Shown piece by piece: positions 49,402 through 58,599 of a DNA stretch of 64,000 nt. A program made the position numbers and the translations under genes. Position 1 is the first letter of the stretch. Each line of letters begins with the position of its first letter. The notes beneath the pieces were generated by a model that saw nothing but the letters and a program-made list of their open reading frames with translations, was not told where the DNA came from and ran no database searches. Origin of the DNA: Nocardioides xinjiangensis (GTDB taxonomy: Bacteria; Actinomycetota; Actinomycetes; Propionibacteriales; Nocardioidaceae); assembly GCF_017916455.1 (NCBI RefSeq), contig NZ_JAFMSY010000002.1, forward strand, positions 434,001 through 498,000, given 5' to 3'.

Positions 49402-50748
49402 TCAGATCACCGGGAGCATCCGGTCGCGCTCGTAGGCCGAGACCTGCGTCCGGTACTCCTCCCACTCGGCGCGCTTGTTGCGCAGGAAGAAGTCGAAGAC
49501 GTGCTCGCCCAGCGTCTCGGCGAGCAGCTCGGAGTCCTCGGCGACGCCGATGGCGTCCGACAGGCTGCGCGGCAGGGGCGTGATGCCCAGCGCGCGCCGC
49601 TCCCGCTCGGTCAGCGACCAGACGTCGTCCTCGGCCTCGCGAGGCAGCTCGTAGCCCTCCTCGATGCCCTTCATGCCCGCGGCGAGCACGACGGCGAAGG
49701 CGAGGTAGGGGTTGCAGGCCGGGTCGATCGTGCGCAGCTCGACGCGCGTCGACTGGCCCTTGTTGGGCTTGTACATCGGCACCCGGACCATCGCGGACCG
49801 GTTGTTGTGGCCCCAGCACACGCCCGAGGGCGCCTCGCCGCCGCCGAGCAGGCGCTTGTAGGAGTTGACCCACTGGTTGGTGACCACGCTGATCTCGCTG
49901 GCGTGGCGCAGGATGCCGGCGATGAACTGGCGTCCGGTGCGCGACAGCTGGTACTCCGCGCCCGCCTCGAAGAAGGCGTTGCGGTCGCCCTCGAAGAGCG
50001 AGACGTGGGTGTGCATGCCCGAGCCCGGGTGGGTGGTGAACGGCTTGGGCATGAACGACGCCCAGATGCCCTGACCGAGCGCCACCTCGCGGATGACGGT
50101 GCGGAAGGTCATGATGTTGTCGGCGGTGGTCAGCGCGTCGGCGTAGCGCAGGTCGATCTCCTGCTGGCCGGGACCGCCCTCGTGGTGGCTGAACTCCACC
50201 GAGATGCCCATCGCCTCGAGCATGGTGATCGCCTCGCGGCGGAAGTCCGCCCCCCGCGACTGGGCGGTGTGGTCGAAGAACCCGCTGCGGTCGACCGGCT
50301 GGGGCTCGTCACCCTTCCCGGGCACGTCCTTGAACAGGTAGAACTCGATCTCGGGGTGGGTGTAGAAGGTGAACCCCTTGTCGGCCGCCCGGCTCAGCGT
50401 CCGCTTCAGGACGTGGCGCGGGTCGGCGTACGACGGGCTGCCGTCGGGCATCACGATGTCGCAGAACATCCGTGCGGTGGCCGGGCCGCCGTCGTCGCCG
50501 GTGCGCCAGGGCAGGATCTGGAACGTCGAGGCGTCGGGGTGGGCGAGCATGTCGGACTCGTAGACGCGGGCGAAGCCCTCGATGGCCGAGCCGTCGAAGC
50601 CGATGCCCTCGTCGAAGGCGTTCTCGAGCTCGGCGGGCGCCACGCTCACGCTCTTGAGGAAGCCCAGCACGTCGGTGAACCACAGCCGCACGAACCGGAC
50701 GTCGCGCTCCTCGAGCGCCCGGAGCACGAAGTCCTCTTGCTTGCCCAT
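49402..50748 (-). CDS. glnA2: glutamine-synthetase-like enzyme GlnA2
   Basis: A 448-residue type-I glutamine-synthetase fold. The N-terminal domain has LWFTDVLGFLKSV and GFDGSAIEGFARVYESDM. Metal and substrate sites are in HPEIEFYLF, EFSHHEGGPGQQEIDLRYADAL, HPGSGMHTHVSL and NPYLAFAVVLAAG. The adenylylation loop (NLYDLP in the main enzyme) is absent; the matching part reads DDVWSLTERERRALGITPLP. That fits GlnA2, which sits beside glnE in actinobacteria and in Streptomyces acts as a gamma-glutamylpolyamine synthetase. A role as ordinary glutamine synthetase is not excluded. Confidence 0.88.
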   Translation of the reverse strand: MGKQEDFVLRALEERDVRFVRLWFTDVLGFLKSVSVAPAELENAFDEGIGFDGSAIEGFARVYESDMLAHPDASTFQILPWRTGDDGGPATARMFCDIVMPDGSPSYADPRHVLKRTLSRAADKGFTFYTHPEIEFYLFKDVPGKGDEPQPVDRSGFFDHTAQSRGADFRREAITMLEAMGISVEFSHHEGGPGQQEIDLRYADALTTADNIMTFRTVIREVALGQGIWASFMPKPFTTHPGSGMHTHVSLFEGDRNAFFEAGAEYQLSRTGRQFIAGILRHASEISVVTNQWVNSYKRLLGGGEAPSGVCWGHNNRSAMVRVPMYKPNKGQSTRVELRTIDPACNPYLAFAVVLAAGMKGIEEGYELPREAEDDVWSLTERERRALGITPLPRSLSDAIGVAEDSELLAETLGEHVFDFFLRNKRAEWEEYRTQVSAYERDRMLPVI

Positions 50749-50868
50749 GGCACCACCCTAGGGGGCGTCGGCGGCCGTTCCGTCCGGTGGCTGAGGTGTG
50801 GTCGGTGCTAGCGTCGCGAGACCAGTCGCCCGCTCGGGCCCGCCCCCCACGGGAAGGGACACTGCACG

Positions 50869-52218
50869 ATGAGCCACCACGACGAGTCCTCCGGCACCTC
50901 CGCCCCCACGCCACCGGACAGCTTCCTGCTCCGCCACCTCGGCGAGGAGGCACGGCGCCTGGCCCGGACGGCGCGGGCCCCGGAGGCCACCACCGCCGGC
51001 GCCGACCCGGACGTCCTCGCGGCGCTGGGTGCGGCCGTGGACGAGCTCGCGCCGACGCTGCTCGCCGCCAGCCACGACCTGTCGGAGCATCCCGAGGTCT
51101 CCTTCGAGGAGCACCGGTCGGCGGCCGTGCTCGCCGACCTCGTCGAGGGGCGCGGGATCGACGTGGTCCGCCAGGCGCACGGGCTCCCCACCGCGCTGCG
51201 CGCCGAGGTCGGCGACCCCGACGGTCCCACCATCGCGGTGCTCTCGGAGTACGACGCCCTGCCGGGCATCGGGCACGGCTGCGGCCACAACGTCATCGCC
51301 ACCGCCGGGCTGGGGGCGTTCCTGGCACTGGCCGCCGTCGCCGACCGCCTGCCGGGTCGCGTCGTGTGGCTCGGCACCCCCGCGGAGGAGGGCGGCGGTG
51401 GCAAGGAGCTCATGGCGGCCGACGGGGCGTTCGAGGGCGTGGACGCGGCGCTCATGGTGCATCCGTTCACCTACGACATCGCCGACCCGCTCTTCCTCGG
51501 CCGCCGGCAGCTCCGCGCCACCTTCACCGGCATCACCTCGCACGCCTCGGCGCAGCCGTTCATGGGCCGCAACGCCCTCGACGCGGTCAACCTCATGTAC
51601 ACCGGCGTCGGGCTCCACCGTCAGCAGATGCCGCCGACGGACCGCGTGCACGGCGTCGTCACCGCCGGCGGAGAGCGACCCAACGTCATCCCCGAGCACG
51701 CCGAGATGCTGTTCTACCTGCGCAGCGAGCACCCCGAGGGGCTCGCCGTCCTCAGCGACCGGCTCGCCGACATCGCCCGCGGCGCGGCCCTCATGACCGG
51801 GTGCGGCGTGGAGCTGTCCTGGGACGAGGCACCGGCCTACCTGCCCGTCCGCGGCAACGGCCCCCTCGCCGCGGCGTGGACCACCCGCTACGGCGAGCGG
51901 GGGCGCACCGTGCTGCCGCCGGACGTGGTGCCGCGGATGTTCGCCGGCTCGACCGACTTCGGCAACGTCTCCTACCGGCTGCCGGGGGTCCACGCGATGG
52001 TCCGGATCACCGACGCCGACCTGTCGCTCCACACCCGGGAGTTCGCCGACGCCGCGGTGAGCGAGGAGGCCGACCGGGTGGTGCTCGACTCGGCCTGGTC
52101 GCTGGCGGCGGTCTGCGCCGACTGGCTCAGCGACGCCGAGCTGCGGCAGGCGGCCGCCGACGACTTCGCGGCCGCCGGCGGCGCCGTCGACGTCGCGTCC
52201 TACTTCGGGGAGGGCTGA
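50869..52218 (+). CDS. M20-family amidohydrolase (AbgB-like)
   Basis: A 449-residue zinc-dependent peptidase-fold amidohydrolase. Metal motifs are LSEYDALPGIGHGCGHN near residue 130, TPAEEGGGGKEL near 178 and MVHPF. The dimerisation domain lies at about 205-320 (TSHASAQPFMGRNALDAV). The C-terminal SLHTREFADAA holds the last ligand. AbgB-type enzymes split p-aminobenzoyl-glutamate and related N-acyl amino acids. The AbgT-type transporter four bases downstream supports this. TAGCGT (50809-50814) is a possible -10 box. Confidence 0.87.
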   Translation: MSHHDESSGTSAPTPPDSFLLRHLGEEARRLARTARAPEATTAGADPDVLAALGAAVDELAPTLLAASHDLSEHPEVSFEEHRSAAVLADLVEGRGIDVVRQAHGLPTALRAEVGDPDGPTIAVLSEYDALPGIGHGCGHNVIATAGLGAFLALAAVADRLPGRVVWLGTPAEEGGGGKELMAADGAFEGVDAALMVHPFTYDIADPLFLGRRQLRATFTGITSHASAQPFMGRNALDAVNLMYTGVGLHRQQMPPTDRVHGVVTAGGERPNVIPEHAEMLFYLRSEHPEGLAVLSDRLADIARGAALMTGCGVELSWDEAPAYLPVRGNGPLAAAWTTRYGERGRTVLPPDVVPRMFAGSTDFGNVSYRLPGVHAMVRITDADLSLHTREFADAAVSEEADRVVLDSAWSLAAVCADWLSDAELRQAAADDFAAAGGAVDVASYFGEG

Positions 52219-52221
52219 GCG

Positions 52222-53835
52222 ATGACCGCCACCGACGCGACGCCGTCGCGCACCGACCGGGCCCTGGCCGCCGTCGAGCGCGTCGGCAACCGGCTCCCCG
52301 ACCCGTTCCTGCTGTTCCTCGGCCTGTTCCTCGTCGTCGGCGTGATCTCCACGGTGCTGCAGCTGCTCGGCACCGCGGTGACCATCCCCGGGTCGGACGA
52401 GGAGACGGCCGTCCGCGGCCTCTTCACCGGCGAGGGGCTGTCCTGGCTGACGGTCAACCTCGGCGCCAACTTCATCGGCTTCCCGCCGCTGGTGACCGTC
52501 GTGACGATCCTGCTCGCCGTCACCGTCGCCGAGCGCACCGGCCTGCTCGGCGCGGCGATCCGTGCCAGCCTCGGATCGGCGCCGCGCTGGCTGCTGCCGT
52601 ACGCCGTCGGGTTCGTCGGGGTGAACGCGTCGGTGATGGCCGACGCCGCCTTCATCGTGGTGCCGCCCCTGGCGGCGATGGTCTTCAAGGCAGCCGGGCG
52701 GCATCCGCTCGCGGGCCTGGTCGGAGGCTTCGCCGCCGTCGGTGCCGGCTACTCCACCTCGATGCTGGTCACCAGCCTGGACGCGCTGTTCGCCGGGATC
52801 ACCAGCTCCGTGACGACCGGCCTGCCCGAGGCCGGGGCGGCGGTCACCCCGGTCTCCAACCTCTGGTTCAACATGGCGTCGTCGGTCGTGCTGGCGCTGA
52901 TCGCGGGCCTGGTGATTGACCGCCTCGTCGAGCCGCGCCTGGTCCGCGAGGACGCGCCGGTCGACATGGTCGAGCAGGACGACGCCGCCGCCACCCTCGA
53001 CGGCGGCGCGGGTGACGACGAGGACGTCGCCCCCGCGCTGCGGGCGGCGCCCGTGGACCTCTCCCCCGACCTGAAGCCGGCGGAGCGTCGCGGGCTGCGC
53101 GTGGCGGGCCTGGTGTTCCTCGCGCTCGCCGTCGTGATCCTGGCGGCGGTGCTGCCGGGCGGGTCGCCGTGGCGCAACGAGGACGGGGCGTTCCTTCCGG
53201 AGTCCCCGCTGCTGGACTCCACGGTGTTCGTCGTGTTCGTGATGTTCCTCGGGCCCGCCCTGGCGTACGGCTTCGTGAGCGGGTCCCTGCGCGAGGCCGC
53301 CGACGTGCCCAAGGTGATGGGCCTGGGCATCAAGGACATGGCCGCCTTCATCGTGCTGGCGTTCATGCTCGGTCAGTTCATCGCCCTCTTCAACTGGAGC
53401 AACGTCGGCTCCGCGCTGGCCGTCGCGGGCGCCGACGGCCTCGAGTCGATCGGCCTCACCGGCTACCCCGCCATCATCGGGTTCATCCTGCTCGCGTCGT
53501 TGCTCAACCTGTTCATCGTCAGCGGCTCCTCGATGTGGACGCTGATGGGCGCGGTCTTCGTGCCGCTGTTCGCGCTCCTGGGCTACGAGCCGGGGTTCGT
53601 GCAGGCGGCGTTCCGGGTGGGCGACTCGGCCACCCAGGTGATCACGCCGATGAACCCCTACATCTGGATCTTCCTCGTGATGCTCAAGCGCTACGAGCCC
53701 GACGCGGGGCTCGGCACCGTCATCTCGCGGATGATCCCGTTCGTGGTGCCCTTCTGGATCTCCTGGGTGGCCGTGCTCACCGTCTTCTACCTGACGGGCG
53801 CCGACGTCGGGCCGGGGGTCGGGATCCGGATCTGA
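52222..53835 (+). CDS. AbgT-family transporter
   Basis: A 537-residue integral membrane transporter with about 11 hydrophobic helices. It matches AbgT/MtrF: RVGNRLPDPFLLFLGLFLVVG, NFIGFPPLVTVVTILLAVTVAERTGLLGA, NASVMADAAFIVVPPLAAMVF, GAGYSTSMLVTSLDALFAG, IVSGSSMWTLMGAVFVPLFA and DSATQVITPMNPYI. An acidic cytoplasmic loop lies near residue 250. AbgT imports p-aminobenzoyl-glutamate, while MtrF-like members export sulfonamides; the direction here is inferred from its partner hydrolase. It is separated from that gene by three bases. Confidence 0.9.
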   Translation: MTATDATPSRTDRALAAVERVGNRLPDPFLLFLGLFLVVGVISTVLQLLGTAVTIPGSDEETAVRGLFTGEGLSWLTVNLGANFIGFPPLVTVVTILLAVTVAERTGLLGAAIRASLGSAPRWLLPYAVGFVGVNASVMADAAFIVVPPLAAMVFKAAGRHPLAGLVGGFAAVGAGYSTSMLVTSLDALFAGITSSVTTGLPEAGAAVTPVSNLWFNMASSVVLALIAGLVIDRLVEPRLVREDAPVDMVEQDDAAATLDGGAGDDEDVAPALRAAPVDLSPDLKPAERRGLRVAGLVFLALAVVILAAVLPGGSPWRNEDGAFLPESPLLDSTVFVVFVMFLGPALAYGFVSGSLREAADVPKVMGLGIKDMAAFIVLAFMLGQFIALFNWSNVGSALAVAGADGLESIGLTGYPAIIGFILLASLLNLFIVSGSSMWTLMGAVFVPLFALLGYEPGFVQAAFRVGDSATQVITPMNPYIWIFLVMLKRYEPDAGLGTVISRMIPFVVPFWISWVAVLTVFYLTGADVGPGVGIRI

Positions 53836-53895
53836 CCGCGCGGTCGCGGCCCCCAGCGTCCCGCCGCCGATCCCCGGGCCCGGTCAGGCGCGGCG

Positions 53896-54531
53896 TCAGC
53901 GGCAGATGTTGACGTCCTGGGAGCCGAGGACGCCGTCCCAGACCTCGCGCATCGGCCCGAGCCAGCTCTCGGTCGTCGGCACGAACGCGATGCTGCCGTT
54001 GACCTTCTTCCTCACGCCGTCCACGCGCACCTTCTCGACGACGAGGGGGACGGTGACCTCGCGGCGGCGCACCCCCTCCCAGCAGGCCGAGGCACGCTTC
54101 TTCGTCACCGCCTCCTCGAGCGTGACCGGGTCGCCGACCCGCTCGCCGTTGTAGCGCCACGCGACGGTGGTGAGGTAGCCGGTGTGGCCCTCCCACGGCG
54201 CCACGACGGTCACCGACATGCCCCACGTGCGCCTGGTGGCCACGTCGAAGGTGACCGTGCCGCCCCGCACCTCCTTGGTCCTGGACCGCCAGACGTGGAC
54301 CACGTCGGCATCGAGCGTGCCGCGTGCGTTGACGAGCTGGACCTCGCAGCCCTCGCAGTCCTCGACCGCGAAGGTCAGGGCCGTGCGGGCCTGGGCGCCG
54401 CGCTGGTCGGGCTGAGCCCCGACGGGGGTGGCCTGGGCCACCGCCGCGGGGGCTGCGAGCGAGCCGGCGAGCAGCGCGGCGCCGAGGGCGGTGCCGAGGG
54501 TGGTGCCGAGGGTGGTCATGCGGTTGGTCAT
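53896..54531 (-). CDS. exported protein of unknown function
   Basis: A 211-residue secreted protein. A signal peptide with repeated LGTTLGTALGAALLAGSLA ends near AVAQA. The mature part is beta-rich, with a Cys pair (VEDCEGCEVQLVNARGTL), WGMSVTVVAPWEGHTGYLTTVAWRYNGERVG and a C-terminal NICR. No family is recognised. It shares its strand with another small exported protein 67 bases upstream, next to a two-component system. Confidence 0.7.
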   Translation of the reverse strand: MTNRMTTLGTTLGTALGAALLAGSLAAPAAVAQATPVGAQPDQRGAQARTALTFAVEDCEGCEVQLVNARGTLDADVVHVWRSRTKEVRGGTVTFDVATRRTWGMSVTVVAPWEGHTGYLTTVAWRYNGERVGDPVTLEEAVTKKRASACWEGVRRREVTVPLVVEKVRVDGVRKKVNGSIAFVPTTESWLGPMREVWDGVLGSQDVNICR

Positions 54532-54598
54532 CTGTCTCTCCCCGTGAAGTGGTCGTCGAGGGGTGGACGCGCCGCGACAGCGGGAGGTTGCATCTTCC

Positions 54599-55030
54599 TC
54601 AGTCGTCGGCGAGCGTGTTGCGCTCGAGCTCGGCGAGGGTGGGTCGGCCCCGGTTGCAGAAGACCTCGAGGTCCACGGAGTTGCGGCCGTCGCTGAAGAC
54701 CGCGTCCACGTCGTCGTCCGGGCCCTTCTCCCAGCTCACGACCCGCCACCCGGCCGCCTCGTCGGGTCGTACGCCGACGCCGTACGCCCACGTGTCCCGG
54801 CACTGCACCACGAAGGCGCCCCACTCACCGGAGATCTCCTCGCGCACCCGTGGCCCGTCGGGTGCCGGGACCGAGGCGGGGTCGACGGCGGTGTCGCGCA
54901 CCACCTCGTCGCCGACGGGGCCGCGGTCGCGGATCGTCGCCCCGACGGTGGACACGGCGAAGACGCCGACCAGCACGGCCACGGCCGTGGTGGCGGCCCA
55001 CAGCCCGACGAGCAGCATCCGACGCCTCAC
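54599..55030 (-). CDS. small membrane-anchored protein of unknown function
   Basis: A 143-residue protein with one N-terminal membrane segment (LLVGLWAATTAVAVLVGVFAVSTV) and an outer domain with two Cys (VVQCRDTWAYGVGVRP, LEVFCNRGRPTL), probably a disulfide. It resembles no family that I know. It is divergent from the response-regulator gene, with 102 bases between starts, so it may be under that system's control. Confidence 0.7.
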   Translation of the reverse strand: MRRRMLLVGLWAATTAVAVLVGVFAVSTVGATIRDRGPVGDEVVRDTAVDPASVPAPDGPRVREEISGEWGAFVVQCRDTWAYGVGVRPDEAAGWRVVSWEKGPDDDVDAVFSDGRNSVDLEVFCNRGRPTLAELERNTLADD

Positions 55031-55132
55031 CGGACCATCGTGCCGCCTGCCGGGTGAGGACGAGGCCAGGCGGTGGTTAAGGCGCGGCTAAGGCCGGGGG
55101 CGGCCGGCGTCCGGGACGGTACGGTCTCGGGC

Positions 55133-55870
<738 letters not shown>

Positions 55871-55871
55871 G

Positions 55872-57170
55872 GTGCGCCGCAGCCTCCTGCTCACCGCGGC
55901 GGCGGCGATCTCGATGGTCCTGCTCGCCATGCTGGTGCCGATGGCCATCCTGGTCCGCAGCTACGCCTTGGAGGACCGGCTGGCGCGGGCCGCGCTCGAG
56001 GTGCAGGCGGTCGAGACGGTGGTGTCCGGGCAGGACAAGGGCGTCGTCGGGCAGTACGTCGCCCGGCTCAACGACGCCGCCGAGCACACCCGGGTCACCG
56101 TGCTCTACCCCGACGGGACCGGGGTCGGGCCCGACCCCGGCGAGGACGAGCGGGTCCTCGACGCGCGCAACACCGGGCGCGCCCGCGTCGACGACGTGGC
56201 CGGCGGTTCGCAGGTCCTCGTGCCGGTCTCCCGTGGCGGCAACTCGGCCCTCCCGTCGCTGACGCCGGTGATCCGGGTCGTCGTGGACGAGCCGGGGATC
56301 ACCTCTGCGGTGGGCGTCGCCTGGGGCCTGCTCGGGCTGCTCGCGCTGACCCTGCTCGCCGGCTCCCTGGTCGTCGTCGACCGCTTGGGCCGGTCGGTCG
56401 TCCAGCCCATCCGCCGGCTCGCCGAGCACACCCAGACGCTCGGGCGCACCGGCACGGTCGCGCCGGTGGCGGCGGTGTCCGGACCGCGCGAGGTGCAGGA
56501 GCTCGCCGGCGCCGTCGACCGCCTCGTCGGCCGGATCCAGCTCCTGCTCGCGCGCGAGCGGGAGCACGTCGCCGACCTCTCCCACCGCCTCCGCACCCCG
56601 GTGACCGCGCTGCGGCTGCGGGTGGAGGCGGTGACCGACCCCGACCTGCGCGAGCGGCTCGCCGGTGACCTCGACGCCCTCCAGGCGACGGTCGACGAGA
56701 TCGTGCGCGAGGCACGGCGCTCGGAGCGCGAGGGCCTCGACCCCCGCACCGACGCGGTCGCGGTCATCGCCGAGCGCGTCCGTCACTGGGAGCCGCTCGC
56801 CGAGGACCAGGGCCGGCCCTACGACCTCGCCCTGGCCACGCACGGTCCGCTGCTGCGCACCAGCCGTGCCGACCTCGAGGCCCTGGTCGACGTGCTGCTC
56901 GACAACGTCTTCTCGCACACCGCCGACGACGCCGCCGTACGCGTGAGCCTGACCGCCACCGACGACCGCGTCGAGCTCGTCGTCGACGACGCCGGGCCCG
57001 GCCTGCCCGACGGCCTGGACCCCACCGGTCGGGGCGAGAGCGGAGCCGGGTCCACCGGCCTCGGCCTCGCGATCGCGGCGCGAACGGCCGCGGACTCGGG
57101 CGGAAGCCTCACGACGGGCACCTCCGACATGGGGGGAGCCCGGGTCGCCGTCACGTTGAGGACGGCCTGA
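55872..57170 (+). CDS. sensor histidine kinase
   Basis: A 432-residue membrane kinase. Two transmembrane helices (about 7-30 and 150-172) flank an extracytoplasmic sensor region. A HAMP linker (about 175-228) follows, then the phosphoacceptor His in EHVADLSHRLRTPVTALRL near residue 237. The ATPase domain has N-box DVLLDNVFSHT, G1 VDDAGPGLPDG and G2 GSTGLGLAIA. It should phosphorylate the adjacent response regulator. The signal is not known. A hairpin follows the stop. Confidence 0.92.
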   Translation: MRRSLLLTAAAAISMVLLAMLVPMAILVRSYALEDRLARAALEVQAVETVVSGQDKGVVGQYVARLNDAAEHTRVTVLYPDGTGVGPDPGEDERVLDARNTGRARVDDVAGGSQVLVPVSRGGNSALPSLTPVIRVVVDEPGITSAVGVAWGLLGLLALTLLAGSLVVVDRLGRSVVQPIRRLAEHTQTLGRTGTVAPVAAVSGPREVQELAGAVDRLVGRIQLLLAREREHVADLSHRLRTPVTALRLRVEAVTDPDLRERLAGDLDALQATVDEIVREARRSEREGLDPRTDAVAVIAERVRHWEPLAEDQGRPYDLALATHGPLLRTSRADLEALVDVLLDNVFSHTADDAAVRVSLTATDDRVELVVDDAGPGLPDGLDPTGRGESGAGSTGLGLAIAARTAADSGGSLTTGTSDMGGARVAVTLRTA

Positions 57171-57182
57171 CCCGGGCTCCAG

Positions 57183-57205
57183 CCGGTCGGCGGGCCGCCG
57201 ACCGG
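57183..57205. terminator. hairpin between convergent genes
   Basis: CCGGTCGGCGG and CCGCCGACCGG are complementary with a single base between them (effective loop three or more). It lies 12 bases after the kinase stop and seven bases before the end of the opposing gene. It probably serves both directions. Confidence 0.6.
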
Positions 57206-57212
57206 GCGTGCG

Positions 57213-57590
57213 TCAGCGCACGGTGACCTTCGTGGAGCAGGTCCTGCCGCCCGCCGGTGTCACGGACAGCCGGAAGGTGTCGGAGCCCGCGGTGTCGCCA
57301 CGGAACGTGTCGAGGTCCAGCTCGCCCTCGCCGTCGGCGCGCAGCACCCGCGACGTCGCGACCCTGCCGTCGTGCCGGATGCTCACCCGCCACTCGCTGC
57401 CGACCCGGGCGCCGTCGACGTCGGCGTCGACCTCGAAGCCGCCTCGCTCACGGTCGACGCCGAGCTCGTACGTCGCGCCGGCGCAGGTGCCCCGCCGCTC
57501 GACGTCGGCACTCGCCGGTCCGGCGACCAGGACGGTGGTGCCCGCCGCGGCGGTGGCGACGAGGGCGGTGCTGGCGATCAGCTTCTTCAT
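57213..57590 (-). CDS. small exported protein, paralogue of the gene upstream
   Basis: A 125-residue secreted protein. The signal peptide is KKLIASTALVATAAAGTTVL ending PASA. The mature part has two Cys: RGTCAGATYELGVDRE near the start and GRTCSTKVTVR at the end, likely a disulfide that closes a small beta sandwich. It aligns with the gene at 57620-58000 (RGTCGGATWELS and GEPCTATLGS). No known family. The GAGGAGA ribosome site precedes the ATG. Confidence 0.75.
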   Translation of the reverse strand: MKKLIASTALVATAAAGTTVLVAGPASADVERRGTCAGATYELGVDRERGGFEVDADVDGARVGSEWRVSIRHDGRVATSRVLRADGEGELDLDTFRGDTAGSDTFRLSVTPAGGRTCSTKVTVR

Positions 57591-57619
57591 GGTGTCTCCT
57601 CTGTTCGGTCGGGTGCGGG

Positions 57620-58000
57620 TCAGGAGCCGAGGGTGGCCGTGCACGGCTCGCCCTCGGCGGGGCTGAAGGTGACGGTGTACGTCGCGTCGCCGGGGTTGCC
57701 GGAGCTGTAGGCGTCGACGTCGATCTCGCCGTCCTCGTCGGTGGTGCGGCTGCCGTCGAGCAGCGACGCCTCGCCGCGGAGCAGCTCCACCTGCCACTCC
57801 TCGCCCGGACCGGAGGACTGCAGCTCCGCACTCACCTCGGTGCCGTCGTCCTCCGCCTCGGCGCTGAGCTCCCAGGTCGCGCCGCCGCACGTGCCGCGCT
57901 CGCTGGTCTGGTCCTCGACGGCGTTGCCGACGGCCCACCAGGCTCCGGCTCCGACGATGACCGCCGCGGCGACGCCCCCTCCGATGACTGCCTTGTGCAC
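57620..58000 (-). CDS. small membrane-anchored protein, paralogue of the gene downstream
   Basis: A 126-residue protein. It has an N-terminal membrane anchor or uncleaved signal (AVIGGGVAAAVIVGAGAWWAV) and a small outer domain with two Cys (ERGTCGGATWEL, EGEPCTATLGS). It shares RGTCxGATxEL, the SEWRV/EEWQV strand and the DGEGELDLD/DEDGEIDVD turn with the gene downstream, so the pair is a tandem duplication. GTG 58000 has GGAGGA upstream. Just beyond its start lies repeat array B. Confidence 0.73.
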   Translation of the reverse strand: MHKAVIGGGVAAAVIVGAGAWWAVGNAVEDQTSERGTCGGATWELSAEAEDDGTEVSAELQSSGPGEEWQVELLRGEASLLDGSRTTDEDGEIDVDAYSSGNPGDATYTVTFSPAEGEPCTATLGS

Positions 58001-58106
58001 GATTCCTCCTCGTCCGACGCCGTGGTGGCGTCACGACAGGAAGGCTCGTCGAGGCGCGGCTAACCGCGCTCCAGCCCGCCGCTAAGGGCAGGCAAAGTCG
58101 TCCGGA

Positions 58107-58592
58107 GCGGTGCGTGAGGCAGGTTTTGCGCCTCGGAAAGGTGCCTCACGCACCGCCACGCACCTGTCCACCCGAGCAGCGGTGAGTGACGCAGGTTCTG
58201 CGCTCCGGAAAGGTGCCTCACACACCGCCCCGCCCCCAACCACCCGAGCAGCGGTGCGTCACGCAGGTTCCGCGCCCCGGAAAGCTGCCTCACGCACCGC
58301 CCCGCCCCCAACTAGCCGACGAGCGGTGAGTCACGCAGGTTCCGCGCCCCGAGAAGCTGCCTCACGCACCGCCCCGCCCCCGCTCCGCCCGGGCAGCGGT
58401 ACGTGACGCAGGTTCCGCGCCCCGAAAAGCTGCCTCACGCACCGCCCCGCACCCGTCCACCCGACCAGCGGTGCGTGACGCAGGTTCCACGCCCCGAAAA
58501 GCTGCCTCACGCACCGCCCCCCGGCCCGCGCCCACCCGAGCTGCGGTGAGTCACGCAGGTTCCGCGCCCCGAAAATCTGCCTCACGCACCGC
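58107..58592. repeat. array B: seven 50-bp palindromes, about 72-bp period
   Basis: Units start at 58107, 58179, 58251, 58323, 58396, 58468 and 58543, each exactly 50 bp long. Each has a 19-base left arm (near GCGGTGCGTGACGCAGGTT), a 12-base centre (near CCGCGCCCCGAA) and a right arm near AAGCTGCCTCACGCACCGC. Spacers are 22, 22, 22, 23, 22 and 25 bp, C-rich (for example CCCGCCCCCAACCACCCGAGCA). In this array the right arms are nearly constant and the left arms vary. It fills the gap between the small exported gene and nadE. It is the same unit as array A. Confidence 0.92.
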
Positions 58593-58599
58593 CCCAGGG

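Noticed and set aside
45726..49583. A 1285-codon open frame on the plus strand
   Set aside because: It is antisense to glnE and the satD-like gene; its composition is His/Arg/Glu/Val-rich as in other antisense frames here.
53834..53845. GACCGCGCGGTC palindrome as a terminator
   Set aside because: A perfect palindrome, but with no loop it gives only a four-pair hairpin; too weak to call.
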